From Isotricha intestinalis (taxonomy: Eukaryota > Ciliophora > Litostomatea > Vestibuliferida > Isotrichidae), in contig JAJJLU010000413.1 of the NCBI GenBank assembly GCA_023807065.1, positions 1-50,837 of the forward strand: a DNA stretch of 50,837 nt. The letters are read 5' to 3'. Below are positions 21,401-29,672 of this stretch, piece after piece. Within the stretch, counting starts at the first letter, position 1, and every line of letters begins with the position of its first letter. Made by a program: the position numbers and the translations under genes. The notes under the pieces were generated by a model. That model was not told the origin of the DNA. It was given only the letters and a program-made list of their open reading frames with translations, and ran no database searches.

Positions 21401-23199
21401 ACAATTCCTTTCATTTGATAATAATAAAATCCAATATTATTTTTACTAAGAGTAATTTTTGATATTCCTTTATTTGTTTTTATACCATTTAAAGAATTTA
21501 TAATATCATTTAAATCTTTAAAATCTTCATTTCTATTTTTTTCTTCTATTAAAGTATCAAAATTAATACATTTACAAATAATACAATATTTAGTTTCATT
21601 ATTTTCTTCATTTTGAATTTCTAACTGATCAATATATGAAAAATTATCTGTTATATAAATTTCTTTTTCTTCTTCTGATAATTCAAAAAATAATTTAAAC
21701 ATATTTCTATAATCTCTTTTTTCTTTTGGTAAAATTAAGAAATAAAAATCAAAAAATTTCCTTTCATCTCCAAATTTACCATTTTCATCAATTAAATTAT
21801 CATAAATAGACTCAAATAAAATTTTAGATTTTTTATTAGTAATCTTAAATATTTTTTTAAATTCTATTCCTTCAATATTATAATTACTATAAAAATCTTT
21901 AGGAATTTTCATTTTCATTAAATCAATACAAGTTTTTACCCATTTATGACCAACAACTCCTGGTTCAATTTTAAAATTTGAATTTGATTCTAATTCATAA
22001 AAATTAATTACTATATTTAAATCATTTAATTCTGAAATATATTGTTTAATAATTTTAAATCTATCATTTATAATTTTTATTATTTTTAAACATTTATATT
22101 TTTTTTCTTCTAGTTCATCTATTTCTTTATTGATTTCTTCTATTGAACAATCATTTGATGATCCTAAAGTTTCTTTTTCATATGTTGCAAAAGTTAACAT
22201 TTCTTTTTTTTGACTAAAATAATTAGCTTGTTGCAATTTCATATTTGTTAAAAATAATTTATGAGTTTTTAAAATTTGAAATATCATTTTTGTGATTTTA
22301 TGATTTTGTCTTATTTTATTTTTACAAAATAAATTTCTTTTAATAAACATACTTTCAACTTCTTTTCTTTCTTCAGGAGAAATGATAATTTGATCTAAAA
22401 CTTCAATTTTAGAAAAAATATGAATTAACAAAGAACGATAATTTGTATATTGACAAATAGGATTTTCACCATAATTAATATCTCCTAAATATAATTTTTT
22501 TAAATTATTTAATTTTTCAATAATATAAATATCTTTTAAATCAATAATAAAATTTCCAGCGATATTTAAAAAATTAATTTCTTTATATTTATCAAAATCA
22601 TCTGGAATTTTTTCAATTAAATTATTAGCAATCCATAAATTTTCTATATTGTCAGGTAAATTTTCTAATTCTTTAATTTGATTCTCACAAATCCACATTT
22701 TCTTTAATTTTTGCATTTTAGAAATTTCAGGTTCTATTTTTTCAATTAAATTATAATTTAAATGTAATTCTTCTAAATTAGGAAGTAATTCAATATGTTT
22801 CATACTTGTTATTTGATTTTCATTTAAACATAAAAATTTCATTGCTTCTTTATTAGGAATATTTTTTATTATTTGATCTATATCATTTATTGATTCATTT
22901 AATAAAGTTAAAGAAGTCATTTTAGCAAAAACACTTAAATCAGATAATTTATGAAAATCATGAAAATCTCCTAAAACAAATTCAACAAATTCTTTTTCTT
23001 CATCTTTTAATATTTTATATGCTGGAATTGAAGTTATTGTAATTACTCCTGATTTTTTTTTTATCTTTTGATTTTTAGATTTACTTTTTTTTATTATTGG
23101 TTGTTGTTGAATAATTTCTATTTCATCATCATCTTCATTATCATCCATTTGAGTTGTGGTGGAATTTATTGTTCCACATACTCCACTGTTACGTTTCAT
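18427..23199 (-). CDS. LRRC9: LRRC9-like leucine-rich repeat protein (1590 residues)
   Basis: SDS22-type leucine-rich repeats occur in several blocks at roughly residues 75-290, 785-895, 985-1145 and 1185-1400, separated by unique regions. Each major block ends in an LRR-cap-like segment (EVLDQIIISPEERKEVE; NFNRINVDASERLKAKEYF; IKLDGGEITNEEREM). The unique region between blocks one and two has landmarks I know from vertebrate LRRC9: YNIEGIEFKKIFKITN and VEPEYVIEYEYI. KLTPELLEKRLG follows the third block, as in LRRC9. LRRC9 is poorly characterised and associated mainly with ciliated cells, which would suit a ciliate. The last about 150 residues are Asn-rich with no domain. The gene is intronless and the longest in the window. 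Confidence 0.85.
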   Translation of the reverse strand: MKRNSGVCGTINSTTTQMDDNEDDDEIEIIQQQPIIKKSKSKNQKIKKKSGVITITSIPAYKILKDEEKEFVEFVLGDFHDFHKLSDLSVFAKMTSLTLLNESINDIDQIIKNIPNKEAMKFLCLNENQITSMKHIELLPNLEELHLNYNLIEKIEPEISKMQKLKKMWICENQIKELENLPDNIENLWIANNLIEKIPDDFDKYKEINFLNIAGNFIIDLKDIYIIEKLNNLKKLYLGDINYGENPICQYTNYRSLLIHIFSKIEVLDQIIISPEERKEVESMFIKRNLFCKNKIRQNHKITKMIFQILKTHKLFLTNMKLQQANYFSQKKEMLTFATYEKETLGSSNDCSIEEINKEIDELEEKKYKCLKIIKIINDRFKIIKQYISELNDLNIVINFYELESNSNFKIEPGVVGHKWVKTCIDLMKMKIPKDFYSNYNIEGIEFKKIFKITNKKSKILFESIYDNLIDENGKFGDERKFFDFYFLILPKEKRDYRNMFKLFFELSEEEKEIYITDNFSYIDQLEIQNEENNETKYCIICKCINFDTLIEEKNRNEDFKDLNDIINSLNGIKTNKGISKITLSKNNIGFYYYQMKGIVEPEYVIEYEYIKKKDEDDFESENCIISSFNEKIDILEDYENILNTCSKELFSNKFSQQFYNKELINKYCLSKFSEFNELNNNLLFFAKNSILEYFNQCFKYQNYNEFIEDVNKINEKLNEISKFTFPKNFKNSFMNEKHKINFNEIKEINLFNCKYKNNDLIDLLKKIKEESSTNESIEQFRNKVEEISLSKNNIDSINIGLLCENFPNLKRINLSHNNLRKITYEPKELENKICEINISFNNITDFSNIINIINSCNNLLIFNFYANPIDKFYQSLLENPSNDEFNEEIKQKMNELYEEFAKKNDSQLSTISVNSVNKINSENKNFDYIYDCYCFSDKYQSFSNNLYFKEKIHKESNYKTIILSKRKLTLIPIIEGKVDTQVLYINLNKIPKITNLQQFSNLIELYIQNNKIQRIENLPKNLKKLDISNNKLSNLIGITQAPNLEWLNIENNSIQSISQIIQLQKLIQFYSAGNFLNNFKECKQLGNLKNLEILDISGNEVCRINRDIRITMIYYCLKLKNFNRINVDASERLKAKEYFTGKLTPELLEKRLGIGFNSKNLIELDLSSLKLKDEIGLFCNDVYPKLSKLNLSRNIFKSFNIFGYLPSLIELNLNFNLFSDILPKKEKIINGKGIFGLINLESLEMSSNQLVNLNGIQFFQNLKILVLRENSISKIESINKMNSLTFLDVSFNKIRNIEKANIGILPSLQIFLCDNNYLKNINPFTKFLAIQTLSFENNKIQDISSLERLNLLEHLKDFSILNNPVTKNINYRNNMIKLFPNLIKLDGGEITNEEREMIMMDMQMGEDYPDDEIYNNFYPNEFFPYNNKMGNNYYNFQRMQDKGLKRVNYVQIGLVTPNYNINPNIIKNMFSPKKIVNLPQIKQNNLSCNNNMNYNNSNNNSNSGKPSTSESRKRVYLNGNKNQGNSIKSNNNNQMINNNYNNNRNNNNAINNFPSKEYYGYIAKNYSNELGGSKNYPQNSNNYKGKAYK

Positions 23200-23360
23200 T
23201 TTATTCTAATTTTAAATTTAATAAAAATAATCTATTTTCTATTATTTATTTATTTTTATATTTGAAATATTAAATAATTAAATTTATAAAGATAATATTT
23301 ATTATTTATAAATTAAAAATAATATGATAAATTTTGATTTATTTATTTATATTTACTTAT

Positions 23361-23912
23361 TCATATTTGAAACCAAGATAAATCAATATAATCAATTTTT
23401 TTATTATTGATATCAATAAAAGCATATAATAATTTTTTTTTTGTATTCCATCCAATTCTTTCATTTGATATAATATCTTTAACTTTAATGTTTTCATTTT
23501 TTTCATAACAATTTACTAAAAATTCACTATGAGAAAAATTAGGATCATCTTGATAAACAAGAAAATCAACTCCATAATTATTTCCTAAAATAATATAATA
23601 GTCTTTATTTTTTAAATCATTATAAACTAAATATTTAATATCCTTTTCTTTTTCATTGTATAATAAATAAAAAGTTTCTAAATCAATATTAGTGAAATTT
23701 ATTAATTTTTTATTGTAAAGATAAAACAAATCATATTTTGATAAAATAAAAGGATTTATTAAAACTTTATTTTGTCTTCTTGATGTTATTGATGTTCCAA
23801 TTGGTTTAGCTATTATTTTTTCATTTTCTCTTAATTTTTTAACTTTTTCATAAGAATTTAATATTCCTATTTCATCATTATTATTCCAATTTATATTATA
23901 TAGATCATCCAT
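23361..23912 (-). CDS. SEN34: tRNA-splicing endonuclease catalytic subunit SEN34/TSEN34
   Basis: A 183-residue compact form of the subunit that cuts the 3' splice site of intron-containing tRNAs. The N-terminal half carries the Sen34 signature: EKVKKLRENEKIIAKPIGT, then RRQNKVLINPFIL, matching the usual LRExHrIvGxxxGt and RQNxxLGLP pattern. The C-terminal endonuclease fold has YLVYNDLKNKDYYIILG and NNYGVDFLVYQDDPNFSHSE. The catalytic triad is complete: Y120, H128 (eight residues later, as in human TSEN34) and K159 in TKKKLLYAF. It is much shorter than human TSEN34 because the linker between the two halves is nearly absent. It lies 72 nt downstream of a tRNase Z gene on the same strand. Confidence 0.88.
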   Translation of the reverse strand: MDDLYNINWNNNDEIGILNSYEKVKKLRENEKIIAKPIGTSITSRRQNKVLINPFILSKYDLFYLYNKKLINFTNIDLETFYLLYNEKEKDIKYLVYNDLKNKDYYIILGNNYGVDFLVYQDDPNFSHSEFLVNCYEKNENIKVKDIISNERIGWNTKKKLLYAFIDINNKKIDYIDLSWFQI

Positions 23913-23984
23913 ATTAATTAGTTTAATTAAAAAAACAATTTTATTAAATTATCTTTGAATAAATATTTAAAAATTAACATATAT

Positions 23985-25067
23985 TTAATTAATCCAAGGA
24001 ATAACATTCTCTCTATTTTTTTCTTTAAAAAATTCAACTAATTCACTATTATCATATCTTTGACTAAAATGAATTAAAATAAAAATATTATCTTTATATT
24101 TGTCAACAATAGGTTCAATATATTTCCAATGAATATGATAAGTTTTATCAGCTTGTTCTAAATCATCATCTTTAACAAAAGTACATTCAATAATAATATT
24201 TTTATATTGGATTATTTTTTCCCATTCATTTTCATTAAAAACTTCTTTAGAAGTATCACCTAAATAACATAAAAATTTAAATTGATATTCATAATTAATT
24301 TCAATTCCTTTTTTTCTTAATTCACCAATTTCTTTTCCTTTTAAATTAGCATATTCTTCTTTTAATTTTTTCCTTTTTTCAAATATACCATAACCAACAC
24401 AAGGAACTTGATGATAACACTTAAAAATTTCTAATCCAAAATTACTTTTCTTAATATTTATATCTAAAATTTGACCAGGTTCAACAATAATTAATTCATA
24501 AAAATTATATAAAAACAAATCTTCTCTTTTAATTCCTTCTTCTTCAGGAAAAGTATGTGAAGATAATAAATATGATATTTCAATAAACTCTTTAATATGT
24601 TTTTCAATTCCTTTAGGAACATAAATTTTAATTTTTTCATTTTCTTTTTTTGAATATATATGAAAAGGTAAAGTTGCAATATGATCTGAATGACAATGAG
24701 TAATTAATAAATGATTTATTGTATATTGTGGTATTGGAATTCCTGCATCTAACATTATTCCTAATTCTTTTATATAGAAATTTGTTCTTAATGCTGCTAT
24801 TGAATATCCTTGAAGAGAATATAAAGTTGTTGATAATGTTATTGCAGGATGAGATTTCCATACTTTAAATAAAGTTATTTCATCATCTTTCTCTTTTTCA
24901 TTTTTTTCTTTTTTTTCTTCTTTTTTTTGATTTTCTTTTTTGTCTTTTAATTTTTTTTCCTTTTTTTCTTTTTTTTTATCCTCCTTTTTTTCTTCTTTCA
25001 TTTCTTCTTTTTTTTCTTCGTTTATTTCTTCTTTTTTATTTATTTCTTTTATTTCATTTGATAACAT
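23985..25067 (-). CDS. tRNase Z (short form, ELAC1-like metallo-beta-lactamase endonuclease)
   Basis: 360 residues. The family cleaves the 3' trailer from precursor tRNAs. Zinc ligands are visible in order: HCHSDH at 124-129 (H124, H126, D128, H129), H219 in KCYHQVPCVGYGIFEK, D271 in YLGDTSKEVF and H333 in ILIHFSQRY. HIHW (311-314) matches the family's HSxxxxA-region histidine block, though it reads differently here. The insert between the H219 region and D271 is short, which fits the single-domain short form. Residues 1-62 are an unusual Lys/Glu-only extension, absent from typical tRNase Z and of unknown purpose. The product and its neighbour SEN34 act in the same pathway. Confidence 0.88.
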   Translation of the reverse strand: MLSNEIKEINKKEEINEEKKEEMKEEKKEDKKKEKKEKKLKDKKENQKKEEKKEKNEKEKDDEITLFKVWKSHPAITLSTTLYSLQGYSIAALRTNFYIKELGIMLDAGIPIPQYTINHLLITHCHSDHIATLPFHIYSKKENEKIKIYVPKGIEKHIKEFIEISYLLSSHTFPEEEGIKREDLFLYNFYELIIVEPGQILDINIKKSNFGLEIFKCYHQVPCVGYGIFEKRKKLKEEYANLKGKEIGELRKKGIEINYEYQFKFLCYLGDTSKEVFNENEWEKIIQYKNIIIECTFVKDDDLEQADKTYHIHWKYIEPIVDKYKDNIFILIHFSQRYDNSELVEFFKEKNRENVIPWIN

Positions 25068-25190
25068 TTTTTGAATTTTATAAATATATTTATTTAATAT
25101 TGAAATTTAAAAATTGAATTTATTTTTTTTAATTATTATTTATTAATGATTACTAATTTTTATATTAAGTATTAATTCAAATTTGTAAAT

Positions 25191-25601
25191 ATGGGTTGTG
25201 CAACAGTGAAAGAAAAATTAGAATCTAAAATAATGATGTTAAAATTAGAAAGAGTAGATATAAGAACAGAAAGAGAAGAAAGAATAAAACAATTACAAGA
25301 ATTAACGGGAGAAAAAATAGAAAGAAAACCAATTCCAGATTATTATATTCATGAAGAAGACACAAATTATGAAATTAATAAAACAAAAAAAAAGAATAAT
25401 CGAACAAAAATTGAAAATAAATATTCTCGTAAATCAAGAAGAATTAAAGAAGAAAGTGATAATGAATCTGAAGAAGAATCATCTGAAGATATTGAAGTAG
25501 ATGATGATGAAGAAAATGAAGAAGAAAATGAAGATGAAAATGATAATGATGATTCTGAAGAAATTAGTACTAATAAAATAAATAAAAGAAGAAGAAAATA
25601 A
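25191..25601 (+). CDS. Small MGC-starting coiled-coil protein with acidic tail (136 residues)
   Basis: The protein starts MGCATVKEK. Gly2-Cys3 is the arrangement of dually acylated (myristoyl plus palmitoyl) proteins, though position 6 is Val rather than the preferred Ser. Residues about 8-50 form a charged amphipathic helix (KIMMLKLERVDIRTEREERI), followed by KPIPDYYI. From about 88 the chain is strongly acidic (EESEDIEVDDDEENEEEN) and it ends in a basic KINKRRRK. No family is recognised. It is divergent from the tRNase Z gene across only 123 nt, a likely shared promoter. Continuous frame and codon use like its neighbours support a real gene. Confidence 0.65.
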   Translation: MGCATVKEKLESKIMMLKLERVDIRTEREERIKQLQELTGEKIERKPIPDYYIHEEDTNYEINKTKKKNNRTKIENKYSRKSRRIKEESDNESEEESSEDIEVDDDEENEEENEDENDNDDSEEISTNKINKRRRK

Positions 25602-25921
25602 ATTTCAATTTTTGCATATTAATTTGAGAATAATTATGATTATAAATTAATGATATCTTTTGTAAATATGAAAATTGATGATTAAAACAAATTATTTAAA
25701 ATAAATAATTAAACATAAATTTTAAATAAGTAAGCCTCTTTCATTTTGTAAATTTAAAAAAGAAATGAAAGACATTATTAATATTGTTAAAAATAACATA
25801 AGGTCTATTCCCATTTAAGGCATAATATAATATATTAAAAAATAAATAAAACACATATAAAAAGATAAATAAAACTATAATAAAAAAACAAGCATTTAAA
25901 TATAAAAAATAATAAAAAAAA

Positions 25922-26689
25922 ATGAATGTCTCATCATCATCATCTTCAAATTCAAATATATATACAACATCATCAACAAAAAAATATTGGTGTCACATAT
26001 GTAAAAAAGAATTTTCCAAAATATATATAGAAAATATAGAAATTCAATGTACATATTGTGGAAATACATTTTGTGAAGAATTACAAAATGAAGATCCTTT
26101 ATCAGAAAATCATCCAAGTCATTTTCAACCATATGATTCAACTTACAATAACTTGAATAATAATATTAATAGAAATAATCAAATTGATTTATTAAATATA
26201 TTACATAGCAATAATAATACAAGACCAAGAACAACAAGTTCATTATTAGATATGATTATTCAATATGTTTCTTCAAGAAATTATTATGAAGAAAATTTAG
26301 AAAATATAATAAATCAAATTATGATGAATGATACAAATAAATATGGTAATCCTCCAGCAAGTAAAAAATCAATTGAAAAATTAGAGAAAATTATTATAAA
26401 TGATGAAAAATTAAAAAGTTTTGGAATTGAAAATACTTGTGCTGTTTGTAAAGATGAATTTATTATTGGACAAGAATGTTTATTAATGCCTTGTCAACAT
26501 CATTTTCATAAAGATTGTTTATTACCTTGGTTAAATGAAAGAAATTCTTGTCCTGTTTGTAGATTTGAATTACCTACTGATGATGAAGATTTTGAAAATA
26601 GAAAAAAAAATAGATTAAATAATAATAATAATAGTAATAATAATGTTAATGTTATTACTAATGATGTTGGATCTTATACTAATTTGTAG
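25922..26689 (+). CDS. RING-H2 E3 ubiquitin ligase, RNF126/RNF115-like
   Basis: A 255-residue protein with the two zinc modules of the RNF126/RNF115 family. The N-terminal zinc ribbon has YWCHIC (C24, C27) and CTYC (C43, C46), followed by FCEELQNE as in the family. The C-terminal RING-H2 domain has C173, C176, C191, H193, H196, C199, C210 and C213 (CAVCKDEF, MPCQHHFHKDCLLPWL, CPVCRFELPTD), all present. Family members bind substrates or ubiquitin through the N-terminal finger and recruit E2 through the RING. The stretch between the modules is Asn/Ser-rich. The gene ends with TAG, one of the few non-TAA stops here, which supports the standard code. Confidence 0.92.
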   Translation: MNVSSSSSSNSNIYTTSSTKKYWCHICKKEFSKIYIENIEIQCTYCGNTFCEELQNEDPLSENHPSHFQPYDSTYNNLNNNINRNNQIDLLNILHSNNNTRPRTTSSLLDMIIQYVSSRNYYEENLENIINQIMMNDTNKYGNPPASKKSIEKLEKIIINDEKLKSFGIENTCAVCKDEFIIGQECLLMPCQHHFHKDCLLPWLNERNSCPVCRFELPTDDEDFENRKKNRLNNNNNSNNNVNVITNDVGSYTNL

Positions 26690-27822
26690 TTTGTTTTTTG
26701 AAGGAAGAAAAAATTTTTTATTTTTTTATTTTTTTTTATGTGTTTACTTATTTTTTTATTTTTTTTTTTATTTGATTGATTGATATTTTTAATATTATAA
26801 AAATATATTTTTTTTTTTTAATATTATTTTTCTGATGTTTTAAATAAAATGAATCAAAAATTATAAAAGTTTATATTTATGATAATCATAATTTCCTTTT
26901 TTAAATTTCTATAATTTTCATTTAGATTTTGTGTTTAGATTATGTTTTTTCTAAAATATCATAATAATTATATCAACTTCATTACTTCGTCTCTTTTGAA
27001 ATAATTTAAAATATATAATTTTATTTTTAATTGGCTTTCATATTTGATAATTATTCTTTAATTTTTGTTTGTTTTTTAATTTTGATATAGTTTGTTTTAT
27101 TGTTTTTTTATATTTTTTCTTCTACTTTCAGTTCAATTTACTCAATTCTATAATTAATAGATTTTTATTATTGTTTTTCTCAATAATCATTATTTAGTTC
27201 TATATTTCAAACTTTTAATAATTGCTGTTTTAAAAATTCTATACTTAATGATTATAAAATATTAACAAAAAATAATCATTTGTAATTTCATTTTAATGAA
27301 ATATCACAGTCAATGTTAATTATATTTAATAATAGACTATTTATAATAATATTTATTGGTATTTTGAATTTCAAACTGTTTAAACTACTGATTATTTGGT
27401 AACTTTTTAATTTATTTTTTCAATTAACAATACTATTATCATTATATTTAATTTTTAGAAGATTTTCTTTTTATTTTCATTCATATATATTAGTATTTGC
27501 ATCATTTTTTTCATCTGAATCACTTTTATACAAGGAGAATTTGAATAAATTTTTTTAGTTTAATTTTTATATATTATCCGCAAATATTTTCTAAATTAAT
27601 CTTTTAATCTTTAATTGATTATATTTTTTTTTTCTAATTTAAAAACTAAAGTAAAACTCTAGTTTTTATTTAATTCAAAGATATTTTTTCTTCCATTTTT
27701 TAAATTTAAAATTAAAAAAATAACAAATATAGCCATAAGTAAAAAATAAAAATCTATAAAAGAAAGAATTAATAAATAATACATAATTTGAAATATAATG
27801 AATTAATTTTATTTTAATTAAA
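26690..27822. other. Intergenic region, 1133 nt, no intact gene
   Basis: T-rich sequence between two plus-strand genes. The minus strand around 27480-27560 has a short protein-like stretch (SDSDEKNDANTN in one frame), but every frame is closed within about 30 codons and no domain is seen. It may be eroded coding sequence or chance. I see no tRNA, repeat or structured RNA. Confidence 0.45.
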
Positions 27823-28962
27823 ATGAGAGTAATAATTACAAAAAAAGGAATTGAGTTTGTCAATGATTTAGATGATATGAATAAATATAACCCTTTAAAC
27901 ATACATTCAATAAAAAAAAATTTTAATCCAATTTTAAAAAGAAATATGAGTTTAAATTCAAACAAAAAAAGATATTTAAACACATTAACAACATCAAAAG
28001 AAGCAAAAAGTAAAAATAATTTATCAATAAATAATGACTTTGATATCGATAATATATCAAAAAATCAATTAAAAAATATTAAAAGAATCCAATTATCCAC
28101 AACAAAAATTTCTTTTCCAAAAGATTTTGCTCATCTTTATGATGATAATGATACTTCTTCTACAATTATTGATTCAACTTTTAATCTTCCTTCATTAACA
28201 AATTCTATGAGTCAAAATGGAGTTAATTTAAATTTTTCAAGTTCAAAATTATTTTCTTTGCAAGAAATAATACCAGTTAATCAAATTAATAAAATGAAAA
28301 ATCAAATGTTAAAAGAAAAAAAAATGAAAGATAAATTAAGTAAAATTAATGAATATAATTTTAGAAGTATTTATTTCCCAAAAACAGAATTTGAAAGTTT
28401 AGATGAACTTTTAAGTTATCCAAAAATAAATTCTGATAAAAGAGGTTTAATTAAATATTTAAATGAAAGTCAAAATACTCAACCAATAATTTTAAAAAAT
28501 TTAATTCATTCTAATTCGACAAAATTAAATAAAATGAATAAAATGAGTCAAGTTTTATTCTTAAATAAAGATAAAGAAAAACAATTAAATTTAAATATTA
28601 AGAAAAAAATAAAAAATGAATTGATTCATGAAGTTGATGAATTTAAACAGAACATTGATTTAATGAAAACTAAAATAGATGTTTTTAAAGAAACAATGGA
28701 TAAATATAATAAGAGAATTGATTTTAAAGAAAATATTAAAGAAATACATCGTGATATAAAAAAGAATATTTGGACTAGATATAATTTTAAAAGATTTAAT
28801 AAGAAACTTGAAGACAAGTCTTTTAGACAAAAAAAATTGAAATTAAGTTTAAGTAATTTTGAAAAGAAAATTTTTAATAATAATGAAGAAAAAGAAAAAA
28901 ATAAAAAAGAAGAGTTTTTATTTAAAAAAGAAAATTTAGAGGAAGAAAAGAAAATGGAATAA
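27823..28962 (+). CDS. Unrecognised basic protein with C-terminal coiled coil (379 residues)
   Basis: The single uninterrupted frame starts MRVIITKKGIEFV and uses neighbour-like codons. The first about 140 residues are basic and Asn/Ser-rich. Residues about 265-330 are predicted helical and heptad-like (EFKQNIDLMKTKIDVFKETMDKYNKR, then IKEIHRDIKKNIW), continuing into a very charged Lys/Glu tail. There is no signal peptide, membrane segment or recognised domain. The gene is convergent with the small RVSF/CaaX gene, 104 nt away. Function unknown; a structural or cytoskeletal role is only a guess from the coiled coil. Confidence 0.7.
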   Translation: MRVIITKKGIEFVNDLDDMNKYNPLNIHSIKKNFNPILKRNMSLNSNKKRYLNTLTTSKEAKSKNNLSINNDFDIDNISKNQLKNIKRIQLSTTKISFPKDFAHLYDDNDTSSTIIDSTFNLPSLTNSMSQNGVNLNFSSSKLFSLQEIIPVNQINKMKNQMLKEKKMKDKLSKINEYNFRSIYFPKTEFESLDELLSYPKINSDKRGLIKYLNESQNTQPIILKNLIHSNSTKLNKMNKMSQVLFLNKDKEKQLNLNIKKKIKNELIHEVDEFKQNIDLMKTKIDVFKETMDKYNKRIDFKENIKEIHRDIKKNIWTRYNFKRFNKKLEDKSFRQKKLKLSLSNFEKKIFNNNEEKEKNKKEEFLFKKENLEEEKKME

Positions 28963-29066
28963 ATGAAAAAAATTAATGTAAATAAAGAAAAAAAATAATA
29001 TCTTTATAATAGAATATTTTATATATAATATTATTAAAATCTATTACCCATTATATTAATACAAAA

Positions 29067-29489
29067 TTAAAAGATAAAACATTTACAATATGTTTTTTTT
29101 GTTTTAAAATTGTGTTCTTTATTATATTGTTTCCAACATTCAACATTAAATATTTCTACATATTCTTTAAAAGATACTCTCTTTTTTTCTTTTTTATTTT
29201 TACTTTTATTTCTTTTCAAACTTTGATTTCTTTTAATATTACTTAAATCAATGTTTGTTAATTTAGTATTATTTAAATCATTTTTAGGAGTTTGAGTTGA
29301 AACAGTCGTTAGAGTATTTGATGAATAATACTCTTTTTTTTTCAAAAAATTATAGTTCATAAAAATTTTACCTGAGTATATTTCCTTTTCTTTTGGAATT
29401 TCAAATGAATCATTCATTATTGATTCAATTTCATTTTTGAAAAGTTCTGGATTTGATTTAATAGAATTTCTTTTTTCTTTTTTTTTCAT
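29067..29489 (-). CDS. Small basic protein with PP1-docking RVSF motif and C-terminal CaaX box (140 residues)
   Basis: No family is recognised, but two short motifs stand out. KKRVSFKEYVEIF (R104-V-S-F107) matches the [RK]VxF motif by which regulatory subunits bind protein phosphatase 1, with a Ser at the x position that could tune binding by phosphorylation. The last residues are CKCFIF, so C137-F-I-F is a CaaX-type prenylation site with C135 available for palmitoylation. The rest is basic and disordered (RNQSLKRNKSKNKKEKK). Together they suggest a membrane-tethered PP1 regulator, which is inference. It is divergent from the calpain-like gene over 183 nt. Confidence 0.7.
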   Translation of the reverse strand: MKKKEKRNSIKSNPELFKNEIESIMNDSFEIPKEKEIYSGKIFMNYNFLKKKEYYSSNTLTTVSTQTPKNDLNNTKLTNIDLSNIKRNQSLKRNKSKNKKEKKRVSFKEYVEIFNVECWKQYNKEHNFKTKKTYCKCFIF

Positions 29490-29672
29490 TTTCTATTAAA
29501 TTAAAATTCTAAAATTAGTAAAAGAATAATATTAAAATAAAAAAAATAAAATCCTAAAAATAAAATAAAACTGTCTAATAAAACGAATAAATTATTTTAA
29601 TAAGTTTATAATAATAATGACAAATTATCAAATTTAATTTATAATATAACTGAAAAACTAAAATAAAGAAAA

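Noticed and set aside
27480..27560. Protein-like fragment rich in Ser/Asp/Asn on the minus strand within the 1.1-kb gap
   Set aside because: The frame is closed within 30 codons on both sides and no family match can be named. Short runs of this type are expected by chance in AT-rich DNA.
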